NCBI RefSeq assembly: GCF_000002425.4
Contig: NC_037270.1
Coordinates: forward strand, 15,337,178 to 15,401,177
Length of the DNA: 64,000 nucleotides
From: Physcomitrium patens
Taxonomy: Eukaryota; Streptophyta; Bryopsida; Funariales; Funariaceae
Reading direction: 5' to 3'
Within the stretch, counting starts at the first letter, position 1. Each line of letters begins with the position of its first letter. The translations under genes were made by a program, and so were the position numbers. Below, in pieces: positions 1-12,740 of the stretch. The notes beneath the pieces are model-generated. The model did no database searches and was not told the origin of the DNA. It was given only the letters and a program-made list of their open reading frames with translations.

Positions 1-350
1 TGGATATCGCCCCCACCTCTCAATCATGGGCTGCCCCCTCCCACACACGTCTTGACGCCTTGTGCCTCAACTGCTTCAAGGCTTCCTTGCTACCTCTCTC
101 TCTCACTCTCACTCACTCTTAGCCATGGCCTTGCCCATTCCATGCACAGCTACGCGTCCCATGTTGTGCTCTTTTCGGTGCGGAACACGTTTGTGTGTGT
201 GTGTGTGCGCATTCTCTAGTGCGAATGCCCTCACTGCTTGAGCCATGGCTGGGCGTTTGAACTGGCTGCATTTTTGCCATCACACTTGTTGGAGATACAG
301 GATGGTGGTATTTGGGTGTTGGATATGGTAGTTGAGTTCATGCCTCATGG
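1..350. other. Moderate-GC edge region, no supported gene
   Basis: This stretch is richer in GC than the DNA that follows and has CT-rich runs and a short (TG)n tract near 191-206. No open frame of useful length is visible on either strand. It may be the flank or untranslated part of a gene lying outside the window to the left; nothing more can be supported. Confidence 0.4.
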
Positions 351-1620
351 CTCCCTTTTCCTGTAAAATATTCTTACACAAATTTGAATTACTTGTTTAT
401 ATGTGTGTGCAACTTTTTCAAGAATAAATTTTAATCAATTTTAAATGTAAAGTAGTTGTGAATGTGTAAATTTTAAACAATAGTTTGGGATTTTTTTAAA
501 AAATTTATTGGGAGATTGTATTTCAAAATTTCCTATTGACACCTGAATAAAAAAAACACCAATTGTGATTGGAAATGAATTATTTTGCGAATGCTCTCAA
601 AGGGTGATATATAGAAAAAATATCTAAAAAAGATTGATCCACCTACTTTCTTCTATGAGGTGCCATAAAAGTGCTTGAGGAATCTCACTGCATTTGTGGC
701 ATACACTAAAACTTCATTTGCATGTTACTTATCATGTTGGTAGATTTGTAGGGTAGTTTAATTTATTTGAGGACATATCTTCATATTATTAGGTTCTTAG
801 AAATAATGAATGATGAAATGGTACGATTTTAAAGGGTAGTAAGATCCATAAGGAAACATGGTGTTGTGTTGCTTTGAAAGTTTGTGAATTACTACGAAAA
901 AATAACAATTAAAAAGAATTAATGGCTAATCAATTTTATTAACGTCTGATTTTAAAAGTGACATGATTATTGAAGATAATGTAGTTAAGATAAATACAAC
1001 TTTCCTTAATTTTAATAGATCAAAAGAGAATTGTAGTTTTTAAAATATTTTAGAGTAGCCATGATATTTTTATATAGCGGATTATTACCAGCTTTGGTAA
1101 TCTATAATTTTGAAAAAAAATCTTCAATTGATATTTTTATAGCTACTTATTAACTCATATTAATGTAAAATATACTTTCATATGTTTATTACCAATACAA
1201 TGCTATAAATTTGTCTATTTGATTTGTAAATATTATCTTAGATTTTTGCATATGTAATTTAACAAACTGATTTCTATTATAAAGAATAAAAGTTATACCA
1301 TGTTTAAATTAATGGTTTAAAATTATTATTTTTCAACACGTGTGTGTAAACACAATATATCTTTAAAATCAAATATATATATATATATATATATATACAT
1401 ATCTTATGTTTGTAATTATTATTATCAAAAAAAAATGGTATTAGGTCGTTTCGTCTTATTTCATGACATTGCTTGAGATTTTGCTGTCGTCAAAGCTCAT
1501 TGATTACTTGTAAAGAAATCAAATCTATTACTATGTACCATGTGATGTATATCATTACAATATAATCTTATTAAACTGTGGTGAATAGCATGAACATGAT
1601 GATGCCGTGAAAAAGGGAAT
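351..1620. other. AT-rich spacer
   Basis: Very AT-rich sequence without coding potential. It holds one (TA)n microsatellite at about 1373-1397. I see no transposon ends or RNA gene here. Confidence 0.6.
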
Positions 1621-1991
1621 TCATTTTAGAATGTTCGCTTGTCCCGAAAGATACCTCAAAACGAAGAGAGAACGAATGGATGGACAAGCAGTCGAACCCC
1701 CAAACAAAGAAACGAATGTTGAATGAAACGTTATTGGTTTTTTTGAAGTCAGAAGCAGCGATTATCGCAGCTTACTTGCTTGTTTTAGCTGGGATGGTTG
1801 CACGATGTCCTTGCCACTCTCTACTCATTCGCAACTTGCACCTCAGTCTTGTGACAGACTGGGTGTTGCGGACGCGGAGTGCTGCTAATCCGGGGCGGCG
1901 GCGGTGGTGAGAAGCGCGGTGGTGCGTCTCCCAGGTTTGCAGCGTCTGGTGGTGTCCATGGTGCTAGTGATCGGCGCTGAGCGTTGCCCAC

Positions 1992-2201
1992 ATGAGGAAT
2001 CACGCTTTTCAGATCTTCGTTCTGCTGTTCTCAATCGTCTGCTTTGGATACATCGGCTCGTGTTCCTCCTCCGTGCCGTGCTCCGACCCCCCTCATTCTC
2101 GTCCTTCTCCGCAAACTACTCGTTCTGGTACGAGTAGAAGGAATGCAACCGTAGGTTGTATGTTTCTCACGTTTTGTTTCCATCTTGCTCTTGCATTGTG
2201 A
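1992..2201 (+). CDS. Candidate small secreted protein, 69 aa as read
   Basis: The ORF starts with a hydrophobic segment (about residues 5-22, rich in F, L, I and V) followed by Ser and Cys residues, the pattern of a cleavable signal peptide. The remainder is Ser/Thr/Arg-rich with no family that I recognise. Base composition around 1640-2450 is clearly higher in GC than the flanks, and an AATAAA-type polyadenylation hexamer lies near 2434. A GTAGGT donor near 2147 and CAG acceptors near 2208 and 2295 could alter the C-terminus. A second ATG frame (1680-1910, 76 codons) overlaps the upstream part, so which frame is used, or whether this is a non-coding transcript, is open. Confidence 0.28.
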   Translation: MRNHAFQIFVLLFSIVCFGYIGSCSSSVPCSDPPHSRPSPQTTRSGTSRRNATVGCMFLTFCFHLALAL

Positions 2202-2541
2202 TCTCAGGTAGGTTTAGAATGGGTGAATGGGCGGTGGACAATCCTATTACACAAACAGGAACTCGATTCTTGCTTCAATCGTCTCACTTTGCAGGTGACT
2301 CTTGACCGGTGATAGCTCGTTGTTAATGCCAGTGCAGCATCGTTCACTCGATGCACAACAATGTGAAGGCTGGCTTTCTCAACCACTTTTGTTGTATCCT
2401 CCCTTCAGCATCCGTCTGATATAATCAAGATATGAATAAAGAAAGAAAGAAAGAACGGAACAGAACAGAACGTGAATTGTGATAGCTGCGAACACAGAAA
2501 GACAGACTAAAAAAAATAACTCGAATCATATCGTTGCGAAC

Positions 2542-2568
2542 AAAAAAAAAAAAAAAAAAAAAAAAAAA
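2542..2568. repeat. Poly(A) tract, 27 bp
   Basis: Uninterrupted run of A downstream of the candidate transcript ending near 2450. It could be slippage-generated or the tail of an old retrotransposed sequence; no target-site duplication was recognised. Confidence 0.9.
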
Positions 2569-3620
2569 TGGAAAAGAGAGATGTACACAGGAATGATTTG
2601 ATCAGGAGTAAACCCAGATGGAATCCTCATCTTGCAGCCTCTCTCGTGAAGATGAGCTGACAGAAATGGACACGATTGGCACATTAATTAACAAGGTAGG
2701 ATTGAGCCTGAGCGAGTGAAAATGGACGTTGTTGCAGATCTCCCAAGGATGCTGATATCACAAAAACTGAGTCACCATGGCAACTGATTGATTGATTCTA
2801 AGGCCTCTTTATCTTCGTCATCTTCGCATGATCTCGAAAACCCCATTTCCTTGATTTTAGTTCCAACATTCTCTGGAATCAGGATAAACTTAAACATTTG
2901 AGAGTATTCAGTGCAAACACTCATTTTGTTTCTTCATACCACACCCTTCCTGGACGCTATAAGTCACCCTAAGTGGTGGAGATGTTGTAACACAACTTCT
3001 GGGGATTTCTTTTCAGGATCTAGAGCTCCCGAATTGGCAGTTTGTTTTTTGTTGTTAATAATATTTTTATACATATGTACAGTGTAGTTGACTTATATAA
3101 ATGTGACAACTAGAAAAGAAAATTATAGACCCAACAAAAAAATAAATAGCAAAAAATGAAATTTAGAGTCTTGAAGTTCTTTAAATAATATTTGATAATA
3201 TTAAATGTATAAATAGATGTACAGATGTATCTCCTTTAATTTAAAAACTTTATAGATGCAAATTTTATAAATTTTTGGAGTTATGCAATTTTATAGTTTC
3301 TATATGATTTGAGCAACAGATGAGCAATCTGGTTCTGTCTAATTTCTTTCTTTCTTAAGGAACTCTAATGCAGTACACGCATGCACTTACAGATATTTTG
3401 CAGCAACACATTTCCAATTACCCACCTCCCTGCCTGTACATTTCCACGCTTAGAATTCTTCAGCTTATTTTGGAATATTATCGAGGAGTCGCTTTGTTCT
3501 TGAGAATGTCACAAGGGTTGCATAGATTGTCGCAAGCCATTGAAGCAACTGCAAGATAAGAGGTTTTTGATATATCATTAGAAAGCGTTTGTGGGAGAAA
3601 ATGAAGTGGCCAAGATGATT
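2569..3620. other. Intergenic region, moderate then low GC
   Basis: The part 2570-3010 has gene-like base composition but no open frame longer than a few dozen codons. 3011-3360 is AT-rich. A 63-codon ATG frame at 3368-3559 has no recognisable features and is not called as a gene. Confidence 0.4.
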
Positions 3621-4323
3621 GTCTACAAAGCACACTTAATTTTATAGTTATGAATATGATGCTCAGTTTTTAATGTAATGGACATGTGGGACTCCTTGGA
3701 AATAGCTTGCACTATTCTGTTCTTGGACCACTCAACATTGACTTCTATTTGTTCTACAACACACCATTGCATTTGTAATGTGGAAGATTTCAAAGGATGG
3801 GGGATAAGAAACATGAATAAAGGCTCAAATATCACATATAATGATAGTGTCATGAACAAGAGGTCCAATTCACTAAGGCTGACAGACCACATCTTGTTTG
3901 ATAAAAAGACCAAGAAGTGAAATATTTCATTTTTCTTAAAAGTCCTTTTTAAGTTAGTATATTAGCTAATTTTTGCAAAAATAATGATTTATTTCTTAAT
4001 TCCTTCTAGATTTGATATTACAAATTATTATCTACATAAGATAGTTTTTAACATAGATATATTAAATTTAAATTTGTAAAATAAATAGTATGAAAAATTT
4101 GATAATATCTTAAAATTGAATTTCATAAGTTTATTGATTTTTTTAAAATAATCATAAAACAACTATAAAGTTATATAAAATATGTAGCTTAGAAAAATTA
4201 ATAATTTATTATTTTAAAAGAATAGTGTTTAAAATAATATATAATTTATAAGCTATTAATATATATTAAAATAACCATTATATTTAGCTATAGTAATTAT
4301 AAAATTATTTTAATAAAATTTAT

Positions 4324-4331
<8 letters not shown>

Positions 4332-4366
<35 letters not shown>
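4332..4366. repeat. (TA)n microsatellite, 35 bp
   Basis: Pure alternating TA following a short (TG)n stretch at about 4325-4331. It is one of more than fifteen such tracts in the AT-rich parts of the window. Confidence 0.95.
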
Positions 4367-4369
<3 letters not shown>

Positions 4370-4547
4370 TATACATATATTTTTAATGTTAAATATTATT
4401 TATAGCTAAAGATTAAAATAAAGATGCTTTTTTTATAAATTTTATATAAATTTTTTTTAGTATATTAATCTTAACAATTTATTTTTACATTCATATAATA
4501 CATCAAGCTTTTGCTTTGAATTTTTGGAGTATGGATAATTAATAAGG

Positions 4548-4646
4548 ATATTGGAATATATCAAAATAATTTGGAAATTTAATCTTTAAATAGTCTTTAA
4601 ATTTTTGCTCACTTTATTTCCAAATAATTTTGATATATTCCAATAT
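4548..4646. repeat. Long inverted repeat (30-bp arms, 39-nt loop)
   Basis: The arm 4548-4577 is the reverse complement of 4617-4646 with one mismatch in 30 positions. The loop (4578-4616) is AT-rich. It could be the remnant of a small foldback transposon (MITE) or a small-RNA precursor. No flanking direct repeat was recognised. Confidence 0.8.
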
Positions 4647-5254
4647 TTTAAAGTGATCAAATTAAATTTTTTCTCACTTTAAAATCTCACATATTGCTTT
4701 ATATTTTATAAAAATTCAATTGATTCTAAAAACTTCAGTTGAAGTTTATAATATGCCTTCAAATATATAAATAATATAATTTTCTAAAGTTTTTTAGAAA
4801 AAGGTGTAGTATTAGAATCACTATATTTATTAAATTTATAGACCACATGAACAATGTATATGTATATATATATATATATATATCAGCACTCATACATTCA
4901 AAATGTCAAATTAACTCAACTAAATAGATAAATGTTGATATTTATGGTATATATAAAATTTTGTCATTGATCTTTAACTAAGATTTATTTTCTTGAGAAA
5001 ATAGAATAAATTCTTAAATAAAGAAGTAGATTAGATACAAGTTATACTTAATTAGATAGAAGGAGATATTACAAGTTAGAATGAGCATAAAATCCAATAG
5101 AATGTGGAAGTCAAGAGAATACAAAAGTCAATGGGACATAATAGTTAATTTATGTGGAAGTCTATAAAAACAAAATGATTGTAGAAATACAAGTATAAAG
5201 ATTTAGAGGCTTAAAAGATTGTGGTAGACTTAGAATATCATGGAATTAGGAATA

Positions 5255-5262
<8 letters not shown>

Positions 5263-5294
<32 letters not shown>
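5263..5294. repeat. (TA)n microsatellite, 32 bp
   Basis: Alternating AT tract preceded by an A-run. It creates a run of Ile-Tyr codons in overlapping spurious frames. Confidence 0.95.
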
Positions 5295-5297
<3 letters not shown>

Positions 5298-5502
5298 TTC
5301 ATATGTGTTGATAATTGAGTCTTATGTACAAGTTGAAAATATGGTATTTAAAAGACAAAATAGCCATAATACCTGGTATATTTTGAGGACCAATCTACTT
5401 GCTTTGGCCATAGTTATATTTGAAAAAGAAAAGATAATAGCCAAGAAATTGTTAAATAAAAATTGATACTTTTATAATGTATCTACTCTTTTATATCTTT
5501 AT

Positions 5503-5541
<39 letters not shown>

Positions 5542-6420
5542 ACATACATATTCTTATTTATAAGCCATAAAATTAAAATAAATATTAAATGTTCTTACAA
5601 TTGTAGATATAAAAAATAAAAGGATTATTGCAAATGCTTTGGACTATTGTTGAACAAATTTTTTTTTCTTAAAAATAATTATATTAATATTATTGAGTAT
5701 TAAAAGTATAAATATGATTGAAGATAAAGGGATCTAAATTACAAAAAATGAAAATTATTAATAAAAAATAAAAAAATATTATAATAAAACATGATTTAAG
5801 TTGTAATACAAATTTTTTTTTAAAAAATTAATATGATTAATTTATAGAAAACAGAATATTAAAAATATTTTTTAAAATAATTATTGCATTAAAAAGGACA
5901 TTGTGGATTTATACACAAATTATTCAAAAACACAATAAATTGTTCTTTAATAATTTTTAAGAATTCATCTATCTAAGATTATATTATATAAATTACATGC
6001 TTTTATTTATTTGTTTATAATTTTTTATATTAAATATGTAAAAATATCAAGATTTATAAACATATGTTAAGATCCTTATTACAATCACATAATAATGAAT
6101 TGTATTCTTGCTTACTCTTAGAGCATACATACATATATTCATGGAATTAAAAAATAAAATCTAACATACTTAATAATTAATGATTTTTTCTAAAAAATCC
6201 GTGCATTATATAAATATTTCTTGACTGTGTTACTTTTTATCTACAATACTAATAATTAAGAAAAATTGCAAGTAATCAAATATATATCTTTACAAATATA
6301 TGAGAATAAAATAAAAAATATTAATTATAAAAAATTATTCTTGCTAACTTATTTGGTTGCACATCATAAGCTTATACCCTTGTATTAATTGAAAGATTGT
6401 TTGACATATTTAAAGTTTTT

Positions 6421-6532
6421 TTAGAAGAATAACCACTATTTCCGAATTTATATGCAATAATAATAGAAATTGTAGAATAAAAATTTCTATTATTATTGCA
6501 TGTAAATTCGGAAATAAAGGTTATTCTTCTAA
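6421..6532. repeat. Near-perfect hairpin, 51-bp arms and 10-nt loop
   Basis: Positions 6421-6471 pair with 6482-6532: 48 of 51 positions are complementary, with mismatches in two clusters. The loop is 6472-6481. This is far longer than chance pairing in AT-rich DNA. Plausible identities are a MITE or foldback element, or a transcribed inverted repeat yielding small RNAs. A typical plant miRNA precursor usually has more irregular pairing and a larger loop, so I favour a young foldback element. Confidence 0.85.
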
Positions 6533-6757
6533 GAAATCATCTAAACCATAAAAAATAATTTTAAAAATAATAAAATAATTAATGAAAAAATTATAAAATT
6601 TAATTAAATAATATTATTTTAATATAAAAAGGAGGTAGTAAATCTTTAAAATAAAAAAGATTAGAATTAGCTTTTTTATTAATTTTTTATTAATAAAAAT
6701 TAAGTAAATAATTATTACTTCTTTTGGTTGTAATTAGTTATTATATTTTTTAAAATA

Positions 6758-6762
<5 letters not shown>

Positions 6763-6795
<33 letters not shown>
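6763..6795. repeat. (TA)n microsatellite, 33 bp
   Basis: Alternating TA tract directly followed by a short TG repeat. Confidence 0.95.
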
Positions 6796-6797
<2 letters not shown>

Positions 6798-7916
6798 GTG
6801 TGTGTGTAAACTATAAGTTTAATATCTGTAATTATAGAAGTCTGGGTAGAAGAGTTTTAATCATTGAATTATTAATTGTAAGCAATAATCATTAGTTATA
6901 AATTTATAACAACAAATCCTTAGTAAGAAAGTAAAATTTATTTTATGAAGGATTAATGTGCAAATGAATGTTTGTCCAAAATCATAAATATATATATATA
7001 TATATATATATAAAGAAAGATCTTTTAAAAGTAACAATGTACTTTGTGTTAAAATTCTTTTGAATGTCTTTCTAAAATAAAAATATTTAGAATAAAAATA
7101 TGATAATTTTATTTTAATAACTTATTATTTTATAATTTTAGATATAAATATATATGTAACAATATATATATTTTTTAAATCTAAAAATAAATTAATAAGA
7201 TAATTAATTATACTAGATATATTTTCTCAGATACTTAATTCAAATTATCAATAAATTAATAAAAGATAAATTTATTTCATTTAATTCTTCATGTATTTCA
7301 AGAAAATAAATTAAAAATTAAAAACGTGTGTATAATTGATGTAAACCTTTTAAAAAAGAAATATAAATAAAAATATTTTCTTTAATTTTTTTAATTTTAT
7401 ACATTATCTATCTTTATGTTAAATTCTAGAATTTCAATGAAGCCTAAGATTTAATTCTAAGAGAAATAAAAAAAATAATAATAATAATAAATTAATTAAT
7501 TAAAAAATTAATAGTTTTAAATTATAAAAATAAATTTATTTAATTAAAAAAATCATCTTAATATTAAAAGTAACAATCAAATCTTATATTGGAATCTTAT
7601 GATAACAACACTATTATTGTTTATGATTATAGTTCTTTTGAAATATCTAATAACTAATCCATTATTTTTTATGATTTAAAATTTAAAATAAATAATTTAA
7701 GACTTATTACCATTATTATATTTTAAAAATAAGTCTTAAATGATTCTTTATTAAAAATTCATAGTATATTTTAGATTCATCAAATCTATATGAAGAATTA
7801 CTATAAATTTTATTTATTTATTTATTTATTTATGCATATACCATTTTGGTTAAATTCAAAAAGAAATATAAATCTATTTGTTACAACTTTTAAACTTATG
7901 AAGTTGCCTAAAAATT

Positions 7917-8130
7917 NNNNNNNNNNNNNNNNNNNNNNNNNNNNNNNNNNNNNNNNNNNNNNNNNNNNNNNNNNNNNNNNNNNNNNNNNNNNNNNNNNNN
8001 NNNNNNNNNNNNNNNNNNNNNNNNNNNNNNNNNNNNNNNNNNNNNNNNNNNNNNNNNNNNNNNNNNNNNNNNNNNNNNNNNNNNNNNNNNNNNNNNNNNN
8101 NNNNNNNNNNNNNNNNNNNNNNNNNNNNNN
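7917..8130. other. Assembly gap (214 N)
   Basis: Run of undetermined bases inside AT-rich DNA. Any frames crossing it are artefacts. Confidence 1.
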
Positions 8131-8639
8131 TGACACTTAAAAATATTAATAAAACTAAATAGTAATAATATGTTATATCTGTAGATGATAAATAGTACCA
8201 CCTAGTTTTCTTTTAGTGATTATAATTTTTTTAGCAATAATTACGTATCAGATTATAATTTTAAGCTGCCACACATAGATTATTAATTTGATGTTGTCAA
8301 ATATATAAAAATTGCATCTAATCAATACAAAATTTTACAATTTTATTAGTTGAATAATCTATAAAAAAATACCTATGGTTTATAAATCACAATATATCAC
8401 AATATGAGATTGGATGCAAAGAAATATATCAATCACATTAATAATGTATATAAAGGAAACCATTTATAATAAATTATTAGTATCCATTGCAATACAATCA
8501 TCCAAGTTACCTGCTAAATTATTATTATAATTTTTAGATATTTTACAAATAAGATTTTAATTTATTATACAATTTTTATAGCTTGTGGATTAAACATAGT
8601 TAAAAACTTAATTTCTAAAATAATGAAACTTCTAATATT

Positions 8640-9060
8640 TGAATTTTATAATAAACATCATCATTATATTTTCATATTTTTATAGCATTATTTTATCATC
8701 TTTTACTTATTTTATTTTATTTCTAAAAAATTATAATAAAATTAGAAATAAAATTAACTCAATTGTAAAAATAAAATAAATAGTTATGATAATCCCTATA
8801 TGATACTTCAGATGCTTTAAAAGGCTATAAATACTAAAATAATAATAATAAATTAAAAATTAAAAAAAAAATTAAAAATTAGTTGAATGAAAGAAGATGC
8901 ATATGTTCTATGTAGGTTGTAGCACTTTGGATATAGGTGAGAGGATAAGACTAAGGTCATGTGTCCTCTCTAAGACATATATACTACTTGTAAGCCTTGG
9001 TTACTTGTAAGCCTTGGTGAGGCTTGAATCCTTGACATCTTAAGCAAGTCATTCTTGAAG

Positions 9061-9094
<34 letters not shown>

Positions 9095-9370
9095 TTACTT
9101 TTTGTCTTTAAACATCATAAGTTACTTATATTTTTTTAAGTTTATATACTTTTTATGCTATTAGAAATATATATATATAAAAATAAACTATGACTTATAT
9201 TTGGAATATGTAATTATTTAATTGCATTTATTTTTATTTTTATGTGATTATTTTTATTTTTATTTTTATTATTAATTATATCTCTCACTTTATACCACCA
9301 ATTACAAGAAAACTCTTAATTGAAGCTATTTTTAATTTGGATTGAAGTGTGAAAATTTACCTTTATATTT
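8640..9370 (+). repeat. Decayed repeat copy 1 (pairs with 11950-12740)
   Basis: This block aligns in the same orientation with about 11950-12740. The best-preserved part is 8860-9060, which shares ordered words around ATGTCCTAT/ATGTTCTAT, GGCATGTG/GTCATGTG, GTGAGCCTT/GTAAGCCTT and AATCCTTGACAT with 12190-12360. A second shared part is 9200-9350 versus 12560-12720 (both contain TTAATTATATCTCTCACTT). The copies are about 3.3 kb apart and may be ruined LTRs or members of a dispersed family. A 17-bp tandem duplication lies at about 8986-9019. Confidence 0.6.
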
Positions 9371-11449
9371 TGGTGTCTTTGCTAAGAGATGGGCTTCTAA
9401 TTGTAAGTATGAATATCAAGTATTTATATTTATTATTGATCTTATTACTTGGACTTATTAAGTGAATATATCAAGTTTTTTCTATCAATTTTATGTCTTC
9501 TAATCTCTTTTCTTTTGTGAAGGCAAGCCATGCTACCTTTAAATCTTAAACACTATTAAAACATATAATTGTTGAGTTAATTAATAAAAATGGTCTTAGA
9601 TTTTATTCTATTAGTTGTTGAATATTTTAATTTTGAGTTTTAAAAAATTTTGAAAAATTTCTCATTTTCTTTAGTTTTTTAAAAATATAAAGTTTATTTA
9701 TTTTGGGATTATCAATTTTTTTAATGAATTTTTAAATATAAAAGAGTTGGATATCATAACAATTTCGATAATCTAAATTTTGAAAAGGCATTTCTAAGTT
9801 CCTTATATTTAGACCATTGTGGAATTTTAGAACTACAAGCACCTTGGTGTTAGGCTTCAATTGGAATAACTTGAATTATATTTTAGAGCATGTATGAATT
9901 TTAAGCAAACTTTGGAGTGAATGGGAGTTGGTTGCCATGACAATTTAAATTACTCTATTTTAAAGGCAGATTTCTTGCAACTCATGTGCTAAATTGCAAC
10001 AAGTATTATTACCAGTGGAAAAATGTAAAAGTTTGGATTCCAAAAATATAAAATATCTATATTTAGAACAAATTTGATTTTTTTGGAAATGTGTAGAGTA
10101 GAAGGGAGTTGCTTCCATTATGTAGAGCACAACCGTCTTTGATAAATTCTACATCAACCATCATTTATCTATTTAAATTAAATTAAAATTTTACATTTCT
10201 ACTTTAAAATTTACCATAATTTAAAATTTAACTCAAAATTTATTTTAACTCTTTATATTCTAATTTTCCTTAACTTTTATGACAAGTATTTAATTTATTT
10301 AATTAATTTATTTAAAATACATATTTTATGTATATTAATATTTATTAATATTTTATTTTATTTACCATTAATACTTTTTTATATGCATGTTAACTATTAT
10401 ATACTAAAATAAGACAATAAATTAATTTATGAATACTTATAATTTTATTATATTATTATAATTACATACATGATATATATATTTCTATAATTATATGCAT
10501 GATATATTTATTATATGTTTTTGAATTTCTACAACTATATCTATAAAATATAATATTTTTATGAAGATAAAATAATTATATTATATTCGTAATATATCTA
10601 TTTTACATTTATTTAGAATTTTTTACAATATTTTATTTTTATTTTTTTGTAACTTAATTTTTTTTCTTTTTAATTTACATTCCACCATTATTTCTTTTTA
10701 TAATTATGATATTTATTATACTTTATTTTAATATTTATAATTGTAATATATATACATATTCTTATACATACATACATATATGTATTTATTTATTTATTTA
10801 GTTACGTATACAAACTAATTGAGTTTGTCTATCCACAATAATCATTGATTGGTTGAGGTTGTTAGCACCATTCAAAATCATAGATTTAAACTGTTTGAAA
10901 TCAATTCTACGTCACTTTGAACCATCCTCCGTAACCCATCTTCTCTATCTCTTGTGTTCTGTCTTCTTCGTTTCCTGTCTCCATTCCAAACCCTTGCTCT
11001 TTTTATATAAAAAATCTTCTATGTACATTATGCATGAATTTGGATTTTTTCAAAAATAATTTTAAAATAATTTTATGTAAATATAATAGTAAATTTATTA
11101 AATAAATTTGATTTATTTATGTTTGTTGATTCATCTTTTTAAATTATTCACAAGATTTCAATCATTATAAAAACTTTATTCTCAATCAAAAAATTATTTT
11201 ACAACTTTTAAAGATTGCAATACTTTTTATTTACTTTTTTATAAAACATATCCATCAATATAATATCTCAATTATATACAAATATCAGTAATTTAATATC
11301 ATTTCAACTATTATACAATCATTTAGCTTCCTAAATGAATTCACCTTTATATATATATATATATATATATGAATATATGGTAATTTTACAGTATTTTTTA
11401 TTATATTATATTATTTTTTATTATACTTTTTTATTTTTATTATAATTCT

Positions 11450-11480
<31 letters not shown>

Positions 11481-11949
11481 TTCATGGTAACTTTTTATAC
11501 TAATGTAATTCAAGTAATACTTTTTGTTATTGATTATTAATATATTTTTATTAAAAGTTTATATATATATAATACTAAGTTGATTTATAATATTTAATGT
11601 ATGAAAAATTATTAATATTTTTATTGTATAAAATTTATATTATATATTCATAATAATAGCTATTATATATAAGAATTTTAAAAATATTTAGTAACTTTTA
11701 AAAGTTATCACTATAATTGTTTCATATTTTTTATAGTTCCTTTTACCATATTTTATTTTTACTTATTATTTTTTATATTTTAATTTTTAATTTTTAATTT
11801 TAATTAATCACCATAATTACTTTTTTTTATGTGCATGGTAACTTTTACATATTAATATAATGCAAGTAATTTTTTTTTTGCATATTTTTTGTTTTATTAT
11901 ATATGATTTATTATATATATATATATATAATTTAAAATATCAAATTCAG

Positions 11950-12740
11950 TATCTAAAAACCATGATTATATTTTTGGATATTTATAAAATTTAAAATATT
12001 TTAGTTTTTTTTTAAGTATTTATATTTATATTTATATTTTATTTTAATTCTAAAATGCCATAATAAACTTAGAAATTAAATCAACCTATTTCTATTTAAG
12101 AAAATAAATAATTGCAATAAATCCTTATAAGATACCTAAGGTGTTTAAGAAGCTACTAATACTATATATATTTTTTAAAAAAATGAAGAAAAAAACATTA
12201 AAAATTAGTAGTAGGAAGAAAGGTGCTTATGTCCTATATAGATTGCAAAATCTTAGACATAGTGAGGAGGATAAAATTAAGGCATGTGGCCTCTCTCAAA
12301 CATCCATATACATTGTATGTGAGCCTTAGGGAGGCTCAAATCCTTGACATTTTGAAGAAATCTCCCTTGAGGTAAAATATTTTTACTTAATTTTTCTATT
12401 TTTTACTATTCATGTTTAAACCTCTTAATTTATTTATAATAACTTAAATTTAAGTGTTTATTATATCATTAGAAAGATAAATAAATAAAAATATCTAAAT
12501 TTACAAGGTTTATTTATTTAATTAATTATTAGATGAAAATCCGATGAACAAATTGTGACTTGTTTTGGAATGTGTAATTGTTTGATTGCATTTCTTTTAG
12601 TTCTTTTGTACTTTTTTTTTATTTTTATTTTTTATTCTTATTAATTATATCTCTCACTTCACACTACCAATAGTATGTAACTCTTTATTAAAGCCATCTT
12701 GTAATTTAGATTCAAAAGTAAAATTCATCCTCAAAAACAC
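11950..12740 (+). repeat. Decayed repeat copy 2 (pairs with 8640-9370)
   Basis: Second member of the direct pair. The short frame at 12141-12329 lies in it but is not supported as a protein, because the equivalent reading frame is not kept in copy 1. Confidence 0.6.

Larger units (their letters stand above)
3621..7916. other. AT-rich repeat-dominated spacer
   Basis: More than 4 kb of very AT-rich DNA with several long (TA)n tracts (listed separately) and two long hairpins (4548-4646 and 6421-6532). No coding frame, tRNA or recognisable transposon protein was found. Confidence 0.6.

Noticed and set aside
3368..3559. 63-codon ATG frame
   Set aside because: No signal, domain or splice context; the length is expected by chance.
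7790..8201. Frames across the N gap
   Set aside because: They consist mostly of undetermined residues.
10853..11059. 68-codon plus-strand frame in AT-rich DNA
   Set aside because: Phe/Leu-rich translation of CT- and AT-rich sequence, with no ATG at its start and no domain.
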